Counted from the stretch's first letter, positions 9,412 to 17,385 are shown. The stretch is DNA of 46,487 bases from Bacillota bacterium (GCA_021828405.1 JAKARZ010000011.1:1-46487); one strand, 5' to 3'. Made by a program: numbers and translations. Notes: generated by a model not told the origin, from the letters alone.

Positions 9412-10925
9412 GGCGACCAACCCAGGGCAACAAGCGCCTCGCGCGCCACCTGGCGGTCGTCAAACGGCACCACGTGGTCGGCAAACACCTGATAGCCCTC
9501 GTGCCCCTTGCCGAGAATCATGACCACGTCGCCGGGCTGGGCCGCTTGGCACGCGTCATAAATGGCCTGGCGCCGGTCCACCACCAGGGTGGGGCGGCCC
9601 CCTACCTGGGACACGCCCGCGGCCACATCATTCAGGATGGCGCGGGGATCTTCGCTCCGGGGATTGTCCGACGTAATAATCGCCCAGTCGGCCAGTCGGC
9701 CCACCACCTCCCCCATGAGGGGGCGCTTGGCGCGGTCGCGGTCGCCGCCGGCGCCAAACACCGCCACCAGCCGGCCTGCGGTTAGCTCCCGCGCCGTGCT
9801 CAAGACGTTCATCAGGCCGTCGGGGCTGTGGGCGTAGTCCACCACCACCGAGAAGGGCTGACCCAGGTCCACCCGCTCAAATCGCCCCGGGACGCCGGGC
9901 ACCGTGGCCAGGGCCTCCACCATACGAGACAGGGGCACCCCCGCGAGATGGCCGACCGCGAGAGCCCCCAGAGCGTTGGAGACGTTGAAGCGCCCCCCCA
10001 GCGGCAACTGCACCCGCACGGGATTTTCGTCGGGCAGCCACAGCATGAACCGGCTGCCCCATGTCCCAATCTCGACGGACTCTGCCCGCACGTCGGCCGA
10101 CGGAGCAAATCCATAGCTCAGAATGGGCACGGTGGTCAAGCCGACCAGTCGTCCTGCCCAGGGGTCGTCCGCGTTGAGAACGGCGCGACGTGGCCCCTTG
10201 GGGTCGCCGTGACCCAGCCCCTCGAACAGAAGCGCCTTGGCGGCGAAATAGTCTTCCATGTCCTGGTGAAAATCCAGGTGGTCCTGCGTGAGGTTGGTGA
10301 ACACCCCCACGTCGTACTGGACCCCCTCAACCCGATGGAGCGCCAGCGAGTGGGACGACACCTCCATCGCCACGGCCGATTCGCCCGCCAGCACCATGTA
10401 GCGCAACGTGGCCTGGAGGTCGGGGGCTTCCGGCGTGGTGCGCTCCGATGGCAGCGTTTCACTTCCCACCATCGTATGCACGGTCCCGATCACGCCGCAT
10501 CGCATGCCCCCAGCCATCAAGAGGCGCCGGATCAGATGGGTGGTCGTGGTTTTCCCGTTGGTGCCGGTCACGCCAACCATCCACAATTGGCGGCTGGGGT
10601 CGGCAAAAAGGACCCGAGCCGCCTGCGCGATGCCGATCCGCGAGTGCTGCACCACCAGAGCGGCGCAGTCGCGCGGCACCACCTCCGCCCGCTCCACCAA
10701 GAGCGCGGCGGCGCCACGCGCCCGCGCTTCGGCAATGTAGCGGTGGCCGTCGGTCCGAAATCCGGGAATCGCGCAAAATAGGTCGCCCGGCTCCACCAGC
10801 CGGCTGTCGTAGGTTATCCCCCGGACGATGGCCGTGCCGGTCGCGCGCGCACCAATCGCCTCGCCCAGTTTCGCGAGCTCCATCGGGGCGGGGCGCGTCA
10901 GGCGTCCCTCATGGTTGGGTGTCAT
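9408..10925 (-). CDS. murE: UDP-MurNAc-L-Ala-D-Glu:meso-diaminopimelate ligase MurE
   Basis: MurE (505 aa) adds the third amino acid of the stem peptide. Seen: Mur N-domain RGITYDSRLVEPGDLFCA, the ATP loop GVTGTNGKTTTTHLI (about residues 119-132), EVSSHSLALHRV, TNLTQDHLDFH, DYAHSPDGL, and the DNPR motif (residues 420-423) which in this family selects meso-diaminopimelate over lysine. It therefore predicts a DAP-type wall. ATG at 10925 has GAGG 11 bases upstream; an ATG 14 codons later has no ribosome site. Confidence 0.96.
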   Translation of the reverse strand: MTPNHEGRLTRPAPMELAKLGEAIGARATGTAIVRGITYDSRLVEPGDLFCAIPGFRTDGHRYIAEARARGAAALLVERAEVVPRDCAALVVQHSRIGIAQAARVLFADPSRQLWMVGVTGTNGKTTTTHLIRRLLMAGGMRCGVIGTVHTMVGSETLPSERTTPEAPDLQATLRYMVLAGESAVAMEVSSHSLALHRVEGVQYDVGVFTNLTQDHLDFHQDMEDYFAAKALLFEGLGHGDPKGPRRAVLNADDPWAGRLVGLTTVPILSYGFAPSADVRAESVEIGTWGSRFMLWLPDENPVRVQLPLGGRFNVSNALGALAVGHLAGVPLSRMVEALATVPGVPGRFERVDLGQPFSVVVDYAHSPDGLMNVLSTARELTAGRLVAVFGAGGDRDRAKRPLMGEVVGRLADWAIITSDNPRSEDPRAILNDVAAGVSQVGGRPTLVVDRRQAIYDACQAAQPGDVVMILGKGHEGYQVFADHVVPFDDRQVAREALVALGWSP

Positions 10926-10972
10926 TCGCGAACATGCCTCATTTCTCCAGCCGTCCGGGACAAGACGCTTCA

Positions 10973-13063
10973 TCACCCTGCCACCACAGACATGGTAACG
11001 CCCGCGCGCACCTCCCGGTTCGCGGGCCATTGCTGCCACTGTACACGACCATCCAGGTTCCCTTCTACATGAAGATTGATCCCAATGTCAAAAGCCACGT
11101 TCCGGGCTTTGGCCACGGGCAGGCCGACCACCGCCGGCACCGCGACCCAATCCAAGTAAATCCGCGGGCGGCTTCCCAGGGTTAGCGTGAGCGGTGATCC
11201 CGCCGGCCGGTATCCCCCGTACTCCACCGACTGATCCACCACGGTGGGGCCACGGCCGCGAAACTCCGCGTGAAAGCCAAACCACTCCGCATCGTGGCGG
11301 GCCTCGTCCGGTGGCAAGTTGACCAGGTTGGGCACGAACACCGCTTGGCCCAATTTCGGCCGCGGCGCCGGCGCGGTGGCCGGAACTTTCCAATACGCCA
11401 ATATCTGCCTCATAAGACGGCCAACCACCGGGGCGGCCACCTGCCCTCCATAGTACGCTCCCTGGGGCTCGTCGACCGAGCACAGGATGACGGCCCTCGG
11501 CGAGGGCACCGGGGCAAATCCGACAAAGGACGAGATGTACACGCCTTCCACCAAGCGCCCGTCTACGACTTTCTGGGCCGTGCCGGTCTTGCCGGCCACA
11601 TGGTATCCCGGCACCTGCGCATTCTTGCCCGTCCCCTCCGCCACCACCCGCACCATCATCTGCTGGACCAGGCGGGCCACCTCGGGGCTCACCACACGCC
11701 GCACCACATCGCGCGGCCATTGGCGCACCGTCCGCCCATCTGGCGCCACCAGCCGGCTTGCCACGTGCGGGCGCAGCAGTTCGCCCCCGTTCGCCAGCGC
11801 CGCCACGGCATTGGCCAGCGCAACGGGGGTGGTGGTAAGGGTTTGGCCGAACGCCATCACCGCCAGATCTAGAGCCGTGGAGCGCCGCTTGGCGGGCGCA
11901 ATCCCCCGCCCTTCCCCCGGCAGGTCGATCCCCGAGGGGCCGAGTACCTGGAATTGGCTCAAATAACGGTAAAACCGGTCCTTTCCGATGGACAGCCCCA
12001 TCTCCATGAACCCGACGTTGCACGAGTTCTTCACCACATCCGCCAGCGACTCGGCCCCGTGCCCGGCGCGCCGCCAGCAGTTCACGCGGCGGCCCAGCAC
12101 CAGTTTGTACCCGGGGCAAAAGTATCCGCTCGAGGGATGCGCGGCGCCTGACTGCAGCGCCGAAGCCAGCGTCACCGGCTTGAAGATGGACCCGGGCGGG
12201 ATGGCGTCCGACACCGCATAGTCCCGATCCTGCTTGGGTGCCTGGGGCAGGCGGTTGGGATTGTAACCAGGACGGGTCGCCAGGGCCATCACGCCCCCGG
12301 TGTTGGGGTCGAGGACCACCACCATGACCCGTTTGGCCCCATGCTCAATGAGGGCCGCGTCCGCCGCGTGCTCCGCCATCCACTGAATCGTTTCGTCCAG
12401 GGTGGTCCACAGCGCGTCGCCGCGCGTCGGCGGATCGATGCGGGTGGCGCCAGCGGGGATGGGCTGCCCGGCCGCCCCATACTCGCGGAGAATCCAGCCG
12501 CGCTTGCCCTCCAGCTCTCGGTTGTAGGTCCACTCCAGCCCCGCCAACCCCTGATTGTCGATGCCGGTAAACCCGAGCACCTGGCCGGCAAACTCACCCT
12601 CGGGGTAGTAGCGTGTGGACTCGGGTACCAGGTGCACGCCGGGCAACGCGGCCCCCTCGGCTCGGATCGCGCCGACCTCGGCCGAGGACAGCCGGCGGTG
12701 GACCCATACGAATCCGAGCCGCCGCGTGAGGCGCCGGCGCACCGCTTCCGCTGGCTGCTGCAGCACGCGGGCCAGCAATTGGGTCTCCTCCTCCAGATGG
12801 GCCACCTGCCCCGGCACCGCATACGCCGAGTACACGTTCTCGCTGCCGGCCAAAAGCCGCCCGTGCTGGTCCAGAATGTCCCCGCGGAGCGGTGCCAGCG
12901 GCACTCCTCGGAGATGCGCCTCCTCGGCCAGCTGGCGCAGTCGCGGCGACCACACACCCTGCAGCATCACCATCCGAGTAACCAGCCAGAGATCAAAAAG
13001 GCCCACACCGCCCAGCAACAACAAGGTGCGGCGGGTCATGGAGTAGCTGGGACGCTGCTGCAT
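10973..13063 (-). CDS. Class B penicillin-binding protein with two PASTA domains (SpoVD/FtsI type)
   Basis: A 696-residue septal transpeptidase. Seen in order: a short cytoplasmic head and one membrane span (about 10-36), a PBP dimer domain (about 45-200), the transpeptidase domain with SxxK (Ser292-IFK), SCN (347-349) and KTG (492-494), then two C-terminal PASTA repeats (575-630 and 639-696). In Bacillota this is pbpB/spoVD; the gene position after ftsL favours the division enzyme. The ATG has AAGGAAG 8 bases upstream. A 32-base palindrome occupies the gap before it. Confidence 0.95.
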   Translation of the reverse strand: MQQRPSYSMTRRTLLLLGGVGLFDLWLVTRMVMLQGVWSPRLRQLAEEAHLRGVPLAPLRGDILDQHGRLLAGSENVYSAYAVPGQVAHLEEETQLLARVLQQPAEAVRRRLTRRLGFVWVHRRLSSAEVGAIRAEGAALPGVHLVPESTRYYPEGEFAGQVLGFTGIDNQGLAGLEWTYNRELEGKRGWILREYGAAGQPIPAGATRIDPPTRGDALWTTLDETIQWMAEHAADAALIEHGAKRVMVVVLDPNTGGVMALATRPGYNPNRLPQAPKQDRDYAVSDAIPPGSIFKPVTLASALQSGAAHPSSGYFCPGYKLVLGRRVNCWRRAGHGAESLADVVKNSCNVGFMEMGLSIGKDRFYRYLSQFQVLGPSGIDLPGEGRGIAPAKRRSTALDLAVMAFGQTLTTTPVALANAVAALANGGELLRPHVASRLVAPDGRTVRQWPRDVVRRVVSPEVARLVQQMMVRVVAEGTGKNAQVPGYHVAGKTGTAQKVVDGRLVEGVYISSFVGFAPVPSPRAVILCSVDEPQGAYYGGQVAAPVVGRLMRQILAYWKVPATAPAPRPKLGQAVFVPNLVNLPPDEARHDAEWFGFHAEFRGRGPTVVDQSVEYGGYRPAGSPLTLTLGSRPRIYLDWVAVPAVVGLPVAKARNVAFDIGINLHVEGNLDGRVQWQQWPANREVRAGVTMSVVAG

Positions 13064-13093
13064 CGGGGGTACTTCCTTCGGCGCTCCACGCGT

Positions 13094-13125
13094 GGTGCGG
13101 GTGGCCGCCGGCGGCCACCCGCACC
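13094..13125. repeat. 32-bp perfect palindrome between ftsL and the spoVD-type PBP gene
   Basis: Both 16-base arms match exactly with no spacer (GGTGCGGGTGGCCGCC and its complement). It fills a third of the 97-base gap between two genes of an otherwise tightly packed operon. In RNA it could fold into a hairpin acting as a processing, pausing or attenuation site; there is no T run after it. As DNA it could also be an operator. Confidence 0.8.
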
Positions 13126-13160
13126 GACGGGTGCCAAGCGCGCACGTACTTCCCCTTACG

Positions 13161-13661
13161 CTATGTCCGAGACTGGTGGACAGAACGGCCGAGGGCGGGC
13201 TGTCTCCCCCCCTGCACCCCGCGGATGCGCGCAATCCAGTTGGAGACCGCCGCCTGCACTCTCTCCCACACGCTGGGGCGCGGGGCGGGCGTCGGCGCCG
13301 TTGCCGCACCCGGGACCGTGGGCCGTGCAAGCACCAGCGGCGACACGGGCACGCCCAGGCGATGCGCTTCGGCCACCAGCCGAGCTGCCCCCGTCAAACT
13401 CACGACCTCGTCCTGCAGCGTCTGGCGCGCACGCTGCGCACTCGTGAGCTGCGCCTGCATCTGGTCAACTTCGAATCCCATGCGGGCCATCATGGCGCCA
13501 CTCCACGCCGCCCCCAGCGCCATCACAAATGCGGCCGACACGCCTAGCCCGATCGACACCCAGGGTTTGAGGCGCCGCCGGTGCGTGCGAGGCTGCGGTT
13601 GCGGGGGAGATGCGGGAGTTCCCCAGCCATGGGGGCGCTTTGCTTCAGAGGCCATAGCCAT
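13161..13661 (-). CDS. ftsL: FtsL-like bitopic division protein
   Basis: 166 residues with the FtsL layout: a basic, proline-rich cytoplasmic N-terminus (1-35, RTHRRRLK), one membrane span (about 36-58), then a leucine-zipper-like coiled coil (60-95) and a short, proline-rich extracytoplasmic tail. FtsL proteins recruit and activate the septal FtsW-PBP pair; primary sequence is poorly conserved, so the call rests on topology and on its place between rsmH and the PBP gene. The start overlaps the rsmH end by 17 bases; GAGGAG lies 12 bases upstream. Confidence 0.8.
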   Translation of the reverse strand: MAMASEAKRPHGWGTPASPPQPQPRTHRRRLKPWVSIGLGVSAAFVMALGAAWSGAMMARMGFEVDQMQAQLTSAQRARQTLQDEVVSLTGAARLVAEAHRLGVPVSPLVLARPTVPGAATAPTPAPRPSVWERVQAAVSNWIARIRGVQGGRQPALGRSVHQSRT

Positions 13662-14610
13662 GTTGATAGTTCACTCCTCGATAGTCGGGCGCGGGCCCGG
13701 GATGGGCTGCCTCGTGAGCTTGGGCCGTGATCTCGAAGGCGCGCAGCTTGGCGCTGTGGCTCCGGGGGTTTTGCTCCACCTCGTCACGAGTGGCCACAAT
13801 GGGCCGCCGCGTCAGGACCGTGCCCCGCTCGGCGTCCGCCCACGCCCGAAACCGCCGCTTGACCATGCGATCTTCCAGCGACTGAAAGCTCAGCACCACC
13901 ACGCGGCCCCCCGGCCCCACGAGGCGCCCCGCCGCTTCCAGACCCTCGTCGAGGGCATCCAGTTCCTCGTTGACCCAAATGCGCAGCGCCTGGAATGTTC
14001 TGCGGGCCGGATGCCCCCCCGTGCGGCGCGCCGCCGCCGGAATGGCATCCTTGATGACGTCCACGAGTTGGCCGGTGGTCCGAATCGGCTGGCGGCGGCG
14101 GGCATCGGCGATAAACCGGGCGATGCGACTGGCCCACCGCTCCTCCCCGTATTCCCGCAGCACCCGGGTCAATTCCGCCACATCGCCCATGTTCACCAGC
14201 CGAAAGGCCGTGCGGTCCGAATCGGGATCCATGCGCATGTCCAGCACCGCGTCGCGCTGATAGCTGAATCCGCGGTCGTCCTCGTCCAGTTGGGGCGATG
14301 ACACACCAAGGTCCAGCAGCACACCGGCGCAGGGGCGCCAGGCCGGGGGCAGATAGGCGTCTAGGCGCCGGAAGTTGCCGTGCACCAAGCGAACGCGGTC
14401 GCCGAAGGGTGCGAGACGGGCGCGGGCCGCGTCCAGCGCCGCCGGGTCGCGGTCAATGCCCACCAGGCGCGCGTTGGGCAGCATCGTGAGCAGTTGGCTG
14501 GCGTGTCCCCCACTGCCGACCGTGCCATCCACATAGGAGATGCCCGACGCGGCCGCTAGCAGCGACACGGCCGTGTCCCGCAGGACGGAGACATGCTCAA
14601 AACTGGTCAT
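13645..14610 (-). CDS. rsmH: 16S rRNA (cytosine-1402-N4)-methyltransferase RsmH (MraW)
   Basis: RsmH (321 aa) methylates N4 of C1402 in 16S rRNA. Seen: the opening HVSVLRD, the SAM-binding loop YVDGTVGSGGHASQLL, DLGVSSPQLDEDDRGFSY, the inserted helical domain with RTFQALRIWVNEELDAL, and VLSFQSLEDRMVKR with a C-terminal NPRSHSAKLRAFE. These are all family signatures. The ATG at 14610 overlaps the mraZ stop as ATGA, indicating coupling. Length is typical. Confidence 0.97.
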   Translation of the reverse strand: MTSFEHVSVLRDTAVSLLAAASGISYVDGTVGSGGHASQLLTMLPNARLVGIDRDPAALDAARARLAPFGDRVRLVHGNFRRLDAYLPPAWRPCAGVLLDLGVSSPQLDEDDRGFSYQRDAVLDMRMDPDSDRTAFRLVNMGDVAELTRVLREYGEERWASRIARFIADARRRQPIRTTGQLVDVIKDAIPAAARRTGGHPARRTFQALRIWVNEELDALDEGLEAAGRLVGPGGRVVVLSFQSLEDRMVKRRFRAWADAERGTVLTRRPIVATRDEVEQNPRSHSAKLRAFEITAQAHEAAHPGPAPDYRGVNYQHGYGL

Positions 14611-15038
14611 AGGCTGAAGTCCACCAACTTTTCCGCCGTTTCCTCAAACGACTCTTGCGCCGACTCCCGATAAGTCTTCCACCGGTCTCGAGCCCAAATC
14701 TCCATCCGCGACCCGACGCCCACCAAAACCGCTTCGGCGGCAATGCCCGCCTCTTCCCGAAGCCGCGGGGGAATGAGAATGCGCCCCTGCTTGTCCAGTT
14801 CTACTTCCGTAGCACCGGCCAAAAGCATCCGGATGAAATCCCGCACAGCCCGGTTGGTCATGGGCAGGGTCTTCAGGCGTTCGGTGAGCCGCTCCCACTC
14901 GGCGGGCGCGTACCCCGACAGGCAGCCATCGAGTCCGACGGTCACGACAAACCGGCTGCCCAGAGCCTCGCGAAAGCGGGCAGGCACCGTGAGACGGCCT
15001 TTGTCGTCCATCGCGTGGTCGTACTCACCCATCAGCAC
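14607..15038 (-). CDS. mraZ: Transcriptional regulator MraZ
   Basis: MraZ (143 aa) is a ring-forming DNA-binding protein that controls the dcw operon it heads. Two AbrB-like half-domains are visible, each with a DxxGR core: MGEYDHAMDDKGRLTVPARF (residues 3-22) and DKQGRILIPPRLRE (about 82-95). The GTG start at 15038 gives MLMGEY, matching the usual MFMGEY opening, and has AAAGGGGG upstream; an ATG at 15032 would be too far from it. The binding repeats lie just upstream, so autoregulation is likely. Confidence 0.96.
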   Translation of the reverse strand: MLMGEYDHAMDDKGRLTVPARFREALGSRFVVTVGLDGCLSGYAPAEWERLTERLKTLPMTNRAVRDFIRMLLAGATEVELDKQGRILIPPRLREEAGIAAEAVLVGVGSRMEIWARDRWKTYRESAQESFEETAEKLVDFSL

Positions 15039-15048
15039 GGTGCCGTGA

Positions 15049-15083
15049 CCCCCTTTCCCCCACTTCTCCCCACTCTAACCCAC
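15049..15083 (-). promoter_or_regulatory. MraZ operator: GTGGG direct repeats with 10-base period
   Basis: Read on the minus strand, GTGGG occurs at 15083-15079, 15073-15069 and 15063-15059, exactly 10 bases apart, followed by a degenerate GGGGG at 15053-15049. In other bacteria MraZ binds TGGGN repeats separated by 5 bases upstream of its own gene, which is this arrangement. The last repeat merges with the mraZ ribosome site, so binding could also block translation initiation or early transcription. No clear -35/-10 pair was recognised for the operon in 15084-15140. Confidence 0.85.
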
Positions 15084-15140
15084 CTGGTTCGCCGCAGACG
15101 CCCACTTCCCTGCTTTCGTGGAGAAATTTTTTCGGCGGCA

Positions 15141-15191
15141 ACGCAACGGCGCCGCCCGCGTTGTCCATTGACGCGGGCGGCGCCGTTGCGT
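15141..15191. repeat. 21-bp perfect inverted repeat with 9-base spacer between mraZ and tRNA-Ala
   Basis: Arms 15141-15161 and 15171-15191 are exact complements (starting ACGCAACGGCGCCGCC). The hairpin could stop transcription arriving from the malic enzyme gene before the dcw promoter, although neither side has a terminator T run in the right orientation (a T6 lies before it on the plus strand). The right arm also lies within the spacer and edges of the likely tRNA promoter. Confidence 0.8.
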
Positions 15192-15196
15192 AAGAT
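15168..15196 (+). promoter_or_regulatory. Probable sigma-A promoter for tRNA-Ala
   Basis: TTGACG at 15168-15173 and TAAGAT at 15191-15196 are separated by exactly 17 bases; both are close to the -35 and -10 consensus. Transcription would start near 15203, about 40 bases before the mature tRNA. The whole -35 to -10 spacer lies in the right arm of the inverted repeat. Confidence 0.55.
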
Positions 15197-15244
15197 GAGC
15201 AGGTCTCCCGGGCGGCGCGCAAGCATTGGCGCCCGGTGTCGTTT

Positions 15245-15320
15245 GGGGATGTAGCTCAGCTGGTAGAGCGCCGCGTTCGCAACGCGGAGGTCACGGGTTC
15301 GAATCCCGTCGTCTCCACCA
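15245..15320 (+). tRNA. tRNA-Ala, anticodon CGC
   Basis: A complete 76-base cloverleaf including encoded CCA: acceptor GGGGATG pairs with CGTCTCC and carries the G3:U70 wobble that identifies alanine tRNAs. The D arm is GCTC-AGCTGGTA-GAGC, the anticodon stem CCGCG/CGCGG encloses loop TTCGCAA (anticodon CGC, reading GCG), and the T arm is CGGGTTCGAATCCCG. A T5 run follows directly after CCA and may help termination. CGC is a secondary alanine isoacceptor, useful in a GC-rich genome. Confidence 0.97.
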
Positions 15321-15471
15321 TTTTTGTGTTTGCGGCGTTTTGAGGTTCGACGGGTCGCCGAGCCGCCACAAGACGGAGGCACCGCGCCGGGCGGCGCCCT
15401 GCCCCTTTAAGTTTTGCCGAGTTCCATCGCGTCGGGGACGTGCCCCGCGGCCCGGCAGTCGCTGGGAGCGG

Positions 15472-16899
15472 TTAGTGGCTGCCGATGTTGGCGGGCGTCC
15501 GCCGCGCCACCCCGGTCGCTTCGGCCGCATGCACCACCGCTTCAGCCACGGCGTCCACCACCCGCCGGTTGAACACACTCGGAATAATGTAATCCAGGGA
15601 CAGTTCCTCCGGCGAGACCACCGCCGCCAGGGCGCTTGCCGCCGCGAGCTTCATCTCCGCGTTGACCAGACGGGCGCGGCAGTCCAGCACACCGCGGAAC
15701 AAGCCGGGAAAGCACAGCACATTGTTGACCTGATTGGGATAGTCTGAGCGACCCGTGGCCACGACGGCGGCGTACTGGAGCGCACCGGCGGGATCGACCT
15801 CGGGCGTCGGATTCGCCATCGCAAACACGATCGGATCTTTGGCCATGATTTGGAGCTGCGCCGGCTGAAGCACGTTGCCGGTGGACACGCCGATAAACAC
15901 GTCCGCCCCTGCAAGCACGTCGACCAAGCTCCCCCCGCGGTCTTCGGGATTCGTCCGCTGCGCGTACCGGGTCCATGACGGGCGCTCCGGGTAAACCTGG
16001 TTGCGGCGAATAGCTCCGTCGCGATCCACCCCGACGATGTCCCGGATGCCGGCGGCCAGCAGCAATTCGGTCGTGGCGGTCCCCGCGGCCCCGACGCCCG
16101 ACACCACCACCCTCAGGTGGGCCAGCTCTTTGCCGACCACACGCGCCGCATTCATCAGACCGGCCAAGATCACGACCGCCGTCCCGTGCTGATCGTCGTG
16201 AAAGACGGGAATGTCGAGGCGCTCCGACAGCCGCGCCTCGACTTCAAAGCAGCGTGGGGCCGCAATGTCTTCCAGGTTGATGCCGCCAAACGACGGCGCC
16301 AGACGCTCGATGGTGTCCACCAGCTCGTCGACGTCCTGCGTGTCCAGGCAAATGGGGAACGCGTCCACTCCAGCCAGGATTTTGAACAGCACCGCCTTGC
16401 CTTCCATCACGGGCAGGGCGGCCAGCGGCCCAAGGTTCCCAAGTCCCAGAATGGCGGTCCCATCGGTCACGATGGCCACGGTGTTGCGCTTTAAGGTCAG
16501 CTGAAACGCTTTTTGGGGGTCGTCAGCGATGGCCTGCACCACGCGTGCCACGCCCGGCGTGTACACGTGCGAGAGGTCCTCGCGATTCTTGACCTGGACC
16601 CGCGGCTGGATCTCGATTTTTCCTCCGAGGTGCATGAGAAAGGTGCGGTCCGACACGTTGTCGATATGCACGCCTGGAAGCCCCCCCAGCGTTTCGCGCA
16701 GTGGCCCCAGCGCCTCGGTCGCCGGCAGCACCACTGTCAGGTCGCGCACCGTGCTTTGCTCATCGCTCCTCACCAGATCCAGCGCCACAACGTCCCCGCC
16801 CTGCTCTTCCACGGCCCGCAGCAGCTGCCCAAACCCGACGACGTCGCGCTGCAGGGACAGCCGAAACACAAACTGAATGCCTGAAGTTGGTATGCCCAC
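15472..16899 (-). CDS. NAD(P)-dependent malic enzyme with N-terminal ACT domain
   Basis: 475 residues. Residues about 8-85 form an ACT-like regulatory domain (FVFRLSLQRDVVGFGQLL...), followed by the malic enzyme N-domain (YTPGVARV, KRNTVAIVTDGTAILGLGNLG, LEDIAAPRCFEVE, FHDDQHGTAVV) and the NAD-binding domain (VVVSGVGAAGTATTELLL, MANPTPEV, NQVNNVLCFPG). It oxidatively decarboxylates malate to pyruvate; coenzyme preference cannot be read. The GTG start has GGGAGG 7 bases upstream. ACT-fused malic enzymes are common in Bacillota and suggest small-molecule control. It stands alone. Confidence 0.95.
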   Translation of the reverse strand: MGIPTSGIQFVFRLSLQRDVVGFGQLLRAVEEQGGDVVALDLVRSDEQSTVRDLTVVLPATEALGPLRETLGGLPGVHIDNVSDRTFLMHLGGKIEIQPRVQVKNREDLSHVYTPGVARVVQAIADDPQKAFQLTLKRNTVAIVTDGTAILGLGNLGPLAALPVMEGKAVLFKILAGVDAFPICLDTQDVDELVDTIERLAPSFGGINLEDIAAPRCFEVEARLSERLDIPVFHDDQHGTAVVILAGLMNAARVVGKELAHLRVVVSGVGAAGTATTELLLAAGIRDIVGVDRDGAIRRNQVYPERPSWTRYAQRTNPEDRGGSLVDVLAGADVFIGVSTGNVLQPAQLQIMAKDPIVFAMANPTPEVDPAGALQYAAVVATGRSDYPNQVNNVLCFPGLFRGVLDCRARLVNAEMKLAAASALAAVVSPEELSLDYIIPSVFNRRVVDAVAEAVVHAAEATGVARRTPANIGSH

Positions 16900-16984
16900 C
16901 GAACGACCTCCCTTGCTATGCCTTCAAAATATATCACATGGTCCTAAATATGGCCGGCCCCCGGACAAAATCTTCTCCCCCCTC

Positions 16985-17013
16985 TTTACAAGCAAGGGTC
17001 GCTCGCGTACAGT
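16985..17013 (+). promoter_or_regulatory. Probable promoter for the 79-residue protein
   Basis: TTTACA (16985-16990) and TACAGT (17008-17013) with a 17-base spacer. Start of transcription would fall near 17020, giving a leader of about 80 bases. It lies in an unusually A+T-rich patch compared with the surroundings. Confidence 0.5.
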
Positions 17014-17015
17014 AT

Positions 17016-17029
17016 AGAACACACGTTCC
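17016..17029. promoter_or_regulatory. LexA/SOS-like box overlapping the predicted transcription start
   Basis: AGAACACACGTTCC matches the Bacillus DinR/LexA consensus CGAACRNRYGTTYC at 13 of 14 positions, with a perfect GAAC-N4-GTTC core. It lies 3-16 bases after the -10 element, where a bound repressor would block initiation. A GAAC-N4-GTTC core is expected by chance about once per 65 kb of random sequence, so the position is the main support. Confidence 0.5.
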
Positions 17030-17102
17030 CTATGGCGGTGCCGATTCTGTTCGCTCTCGGCAAGAGCCGCGAAGAACTATAGGTAAAGGGAGTGCCCACA
17101 CC

Positions 17103-17342
17103 ATGGTGATTCTGCCGCCCCACCCCGCGACCCCGTGCCGCGATGCGCCCCCGCCGGCGGCCCGCGTCCGGCCGCGGGTGATTGCCCTCGCCGACGTCCG
17201 GCGGCGGCGGGGCGCCCCCGTCCTCCACGTGGGGCTTCACCGGTTCCGGGTGGTGAATCCCCGCCTGCAGCACGTGGCCCGCTGGATGGCCCGTGCTGGC
17301 TGGCAGGATTGGATGGACTGGCTTTACGAATCCGACGGGTAG
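17103..17342 (+). CDS. Unrecognised 79-residue protein, possibly SOS-controlled
   Basis: No family recognised. The protein is basic and proline-rich in its first half and ends in a tryptophan-rich helix (VARWMARAGWQDWMDWLYE) that could be amphipathic. There is no signal peptide or membrane span. Codon third positions are almost all G or C, as in neighbouring genes, and the ATG has AAAGGGAG about 10 bases upstream, so it is probably a real gene. The SOS-like box upstream suggests DNA-damage induction, perhaps a small division or checkpoint factor; this is inference. Confidence 0.6.
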   Translation: MVILPPHPATPCRDAPPPAARVRPRVIALADVRRRRGAPVLHVGLHRFRVVNPRLQHVARWMARAGWQDWMDWLYESDG

Positions 17343-17385
17343 GGCCCGGTGGCCAGGCATGCGCTTGCTCTGGCTGGCTGCGCGG

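Noticed and set aside
16701..17102. Longer N-terminal extension of the 79-residue protein
   Set aside because: The frame is open upstream but overlaps the malic enzyme gene and its promoter region on the other strand; the ATG at 17103 has the ribosome site and promoter.
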